From Syntrophaceae bacterium UBA6112 (GTDB lineage: Bacteria; Desulfobacterota; Syntrophia; Syntrophales; UBA5619), in assembly GCA_002423465.1 (NCBI GenBank), contig DIWG01000007.1, positions 5,400 through 11,805 of the forward strand: a DNA stretch of 6,406 nt, in the 5' to 3' direction. The notes under the pieces are model-generated. The model saw only the letters and a program-made list of their open reading frames with translations, was not told the origin of the DNA and made no database searches. The position numbers and the translations under genes are program-made. Shown one piece after another: positions 6,152-6,406 of the stretch (the first letter of the stretch is position 1; each line of letters begins with the position of its first letter).

Positions 6152-6406
6152 AGCCTTATTTTGCCAAGATGGATGCGTTGGGGAAGCCCTTGCGACCGGC
6201 GCAGATGGAGAGAATGCAGGCGAACGTCGCCCAGGCCGAGTCGATCATGAAGGAGATCGATGCGGAGGTCGAGCGGATCAAGAACTTCGGTATTCTGGCG
6301 GAGAAGGTTCACGAGCGGGGCGAGATGACGGTCTGGGACCGGATTGAATACGTCGTCGATCCGGGGACCTTCTGCCCGCTACATACAATCTTCGATCCGG
6401 ACAACG
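6148..6406 (+). CDS. gcdA: Glutaconyl-CoA decarboxylase alpha (carboxyltransferase) subunit, 3'-truncated
   Basis: The first 86 codons run to the window edge without a stop. The protein starts MKPYFAKMDALGKPL, then a helical stretch (18-45), then ERGEMTVWDRIEYVVDPG (56-73) and FCPLHTIFDPDN (75-86). This matches from memory the Acidaminococcus fermentans GcdA N-terminus, which has YFxxM...GKPL, then RGExTxxxRIExxVxPG and PLxTxFxP with the same spacing. In that enzyme (about 587 residues) the subunit moves the carboxyl group of glutaconyl-CoA to biotin; the membrane partner then releases CO2 and exports Na+, giving crotonyl-CoA. An in-frame TAG at 6142-6144 makes ATG 6148 the first possible ATG. 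The nearest ribosome site, AAGGA (6131-6135), is weak and 12 nt away. Another acyl-CoA carboxylase carboxyltransferase is the main alternative; its catalytic part lies outside the window. Confidence 0.78.
   Translation, partial: MKPYFAKMDALGKPLRPAQMERMQANVAQAESIMKEIDAEVERIKNFGILAEKVHERGEMTVWDRIEYVVDPGTFCPLHTIFDPDN

Overview
The window reads as a piece of a bacterial chromosome carrying one co-directional (+ strand) run of catabolic and transport genes. Base composition is GC-rich (about 60% by eye) with a strong preference for G/C-ending codons, and several genes have clear AAGGAGG-type ribosome binding sites. An NDP-forming acyl-CoA synthetase, a crotonase, a TAXI-type TRAP transporter and the start of a glutaconyl-CoA decarboxylase alpha subunit together suggest a strict anaerobe that degrades organic or aromatic acids through glutaryl-/glutaconyl-CoA and crotonyl-CoA. 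A Syntrophus-like or other Desulfobacterota organism fits, but the taxonomy is inference from gene content only.

Layout. 1-1625: acyl-CoA synthetase (ADP/NDP-forming), with its N-terminus cut by the window edge. 1637-2398: enoyl-CoA hydratase family protein, 11 bp downstream and probably co-translated. 2399-2496: a 98-bp gap with an 8-bp inverted repeat just before the next Shine-Dalgarno. 2497-3465: TAXI-family periplasmic solute-binding protein with a signal peptide. 3466-3594: a 129-bp gap with a GC-only hairpin followed by a pyrimidine-rich, T-containing tract. 3595-4077: DUF1850 protein. 4041-6065: fused TRAP permease, overlapping the DUF1850 gene by 37 nt. 6066-6147: a short gap with an AT-richer first half, spanned by a 29-codon reading frame that overlaps both neighbours by ATGA. 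6148-6406: start of the glutaconyl-CoA decarboxylase alpha subunit, cut by the right edge.

How the genes may work together (inference): the TAXI protein captures a carboxylate in the periplasm and the fused permease, with the DUF1850 protein as accessory, brings it in. The acyl-CoA synthetase couples acid and acyl-CoA with a nucleoside diphosphate/triphosphate. The crotonase handles the unsaturated acyl-CoA. The glutaconyl-CoA decarboxylase, known elsewhere as a biotin-dependent sodium pump, makes crotonyl-CoA and conserves energy. The transported substrate cannot be read from the sequence. No RNA genes, mobile elements or CRISPR arrays were seen.
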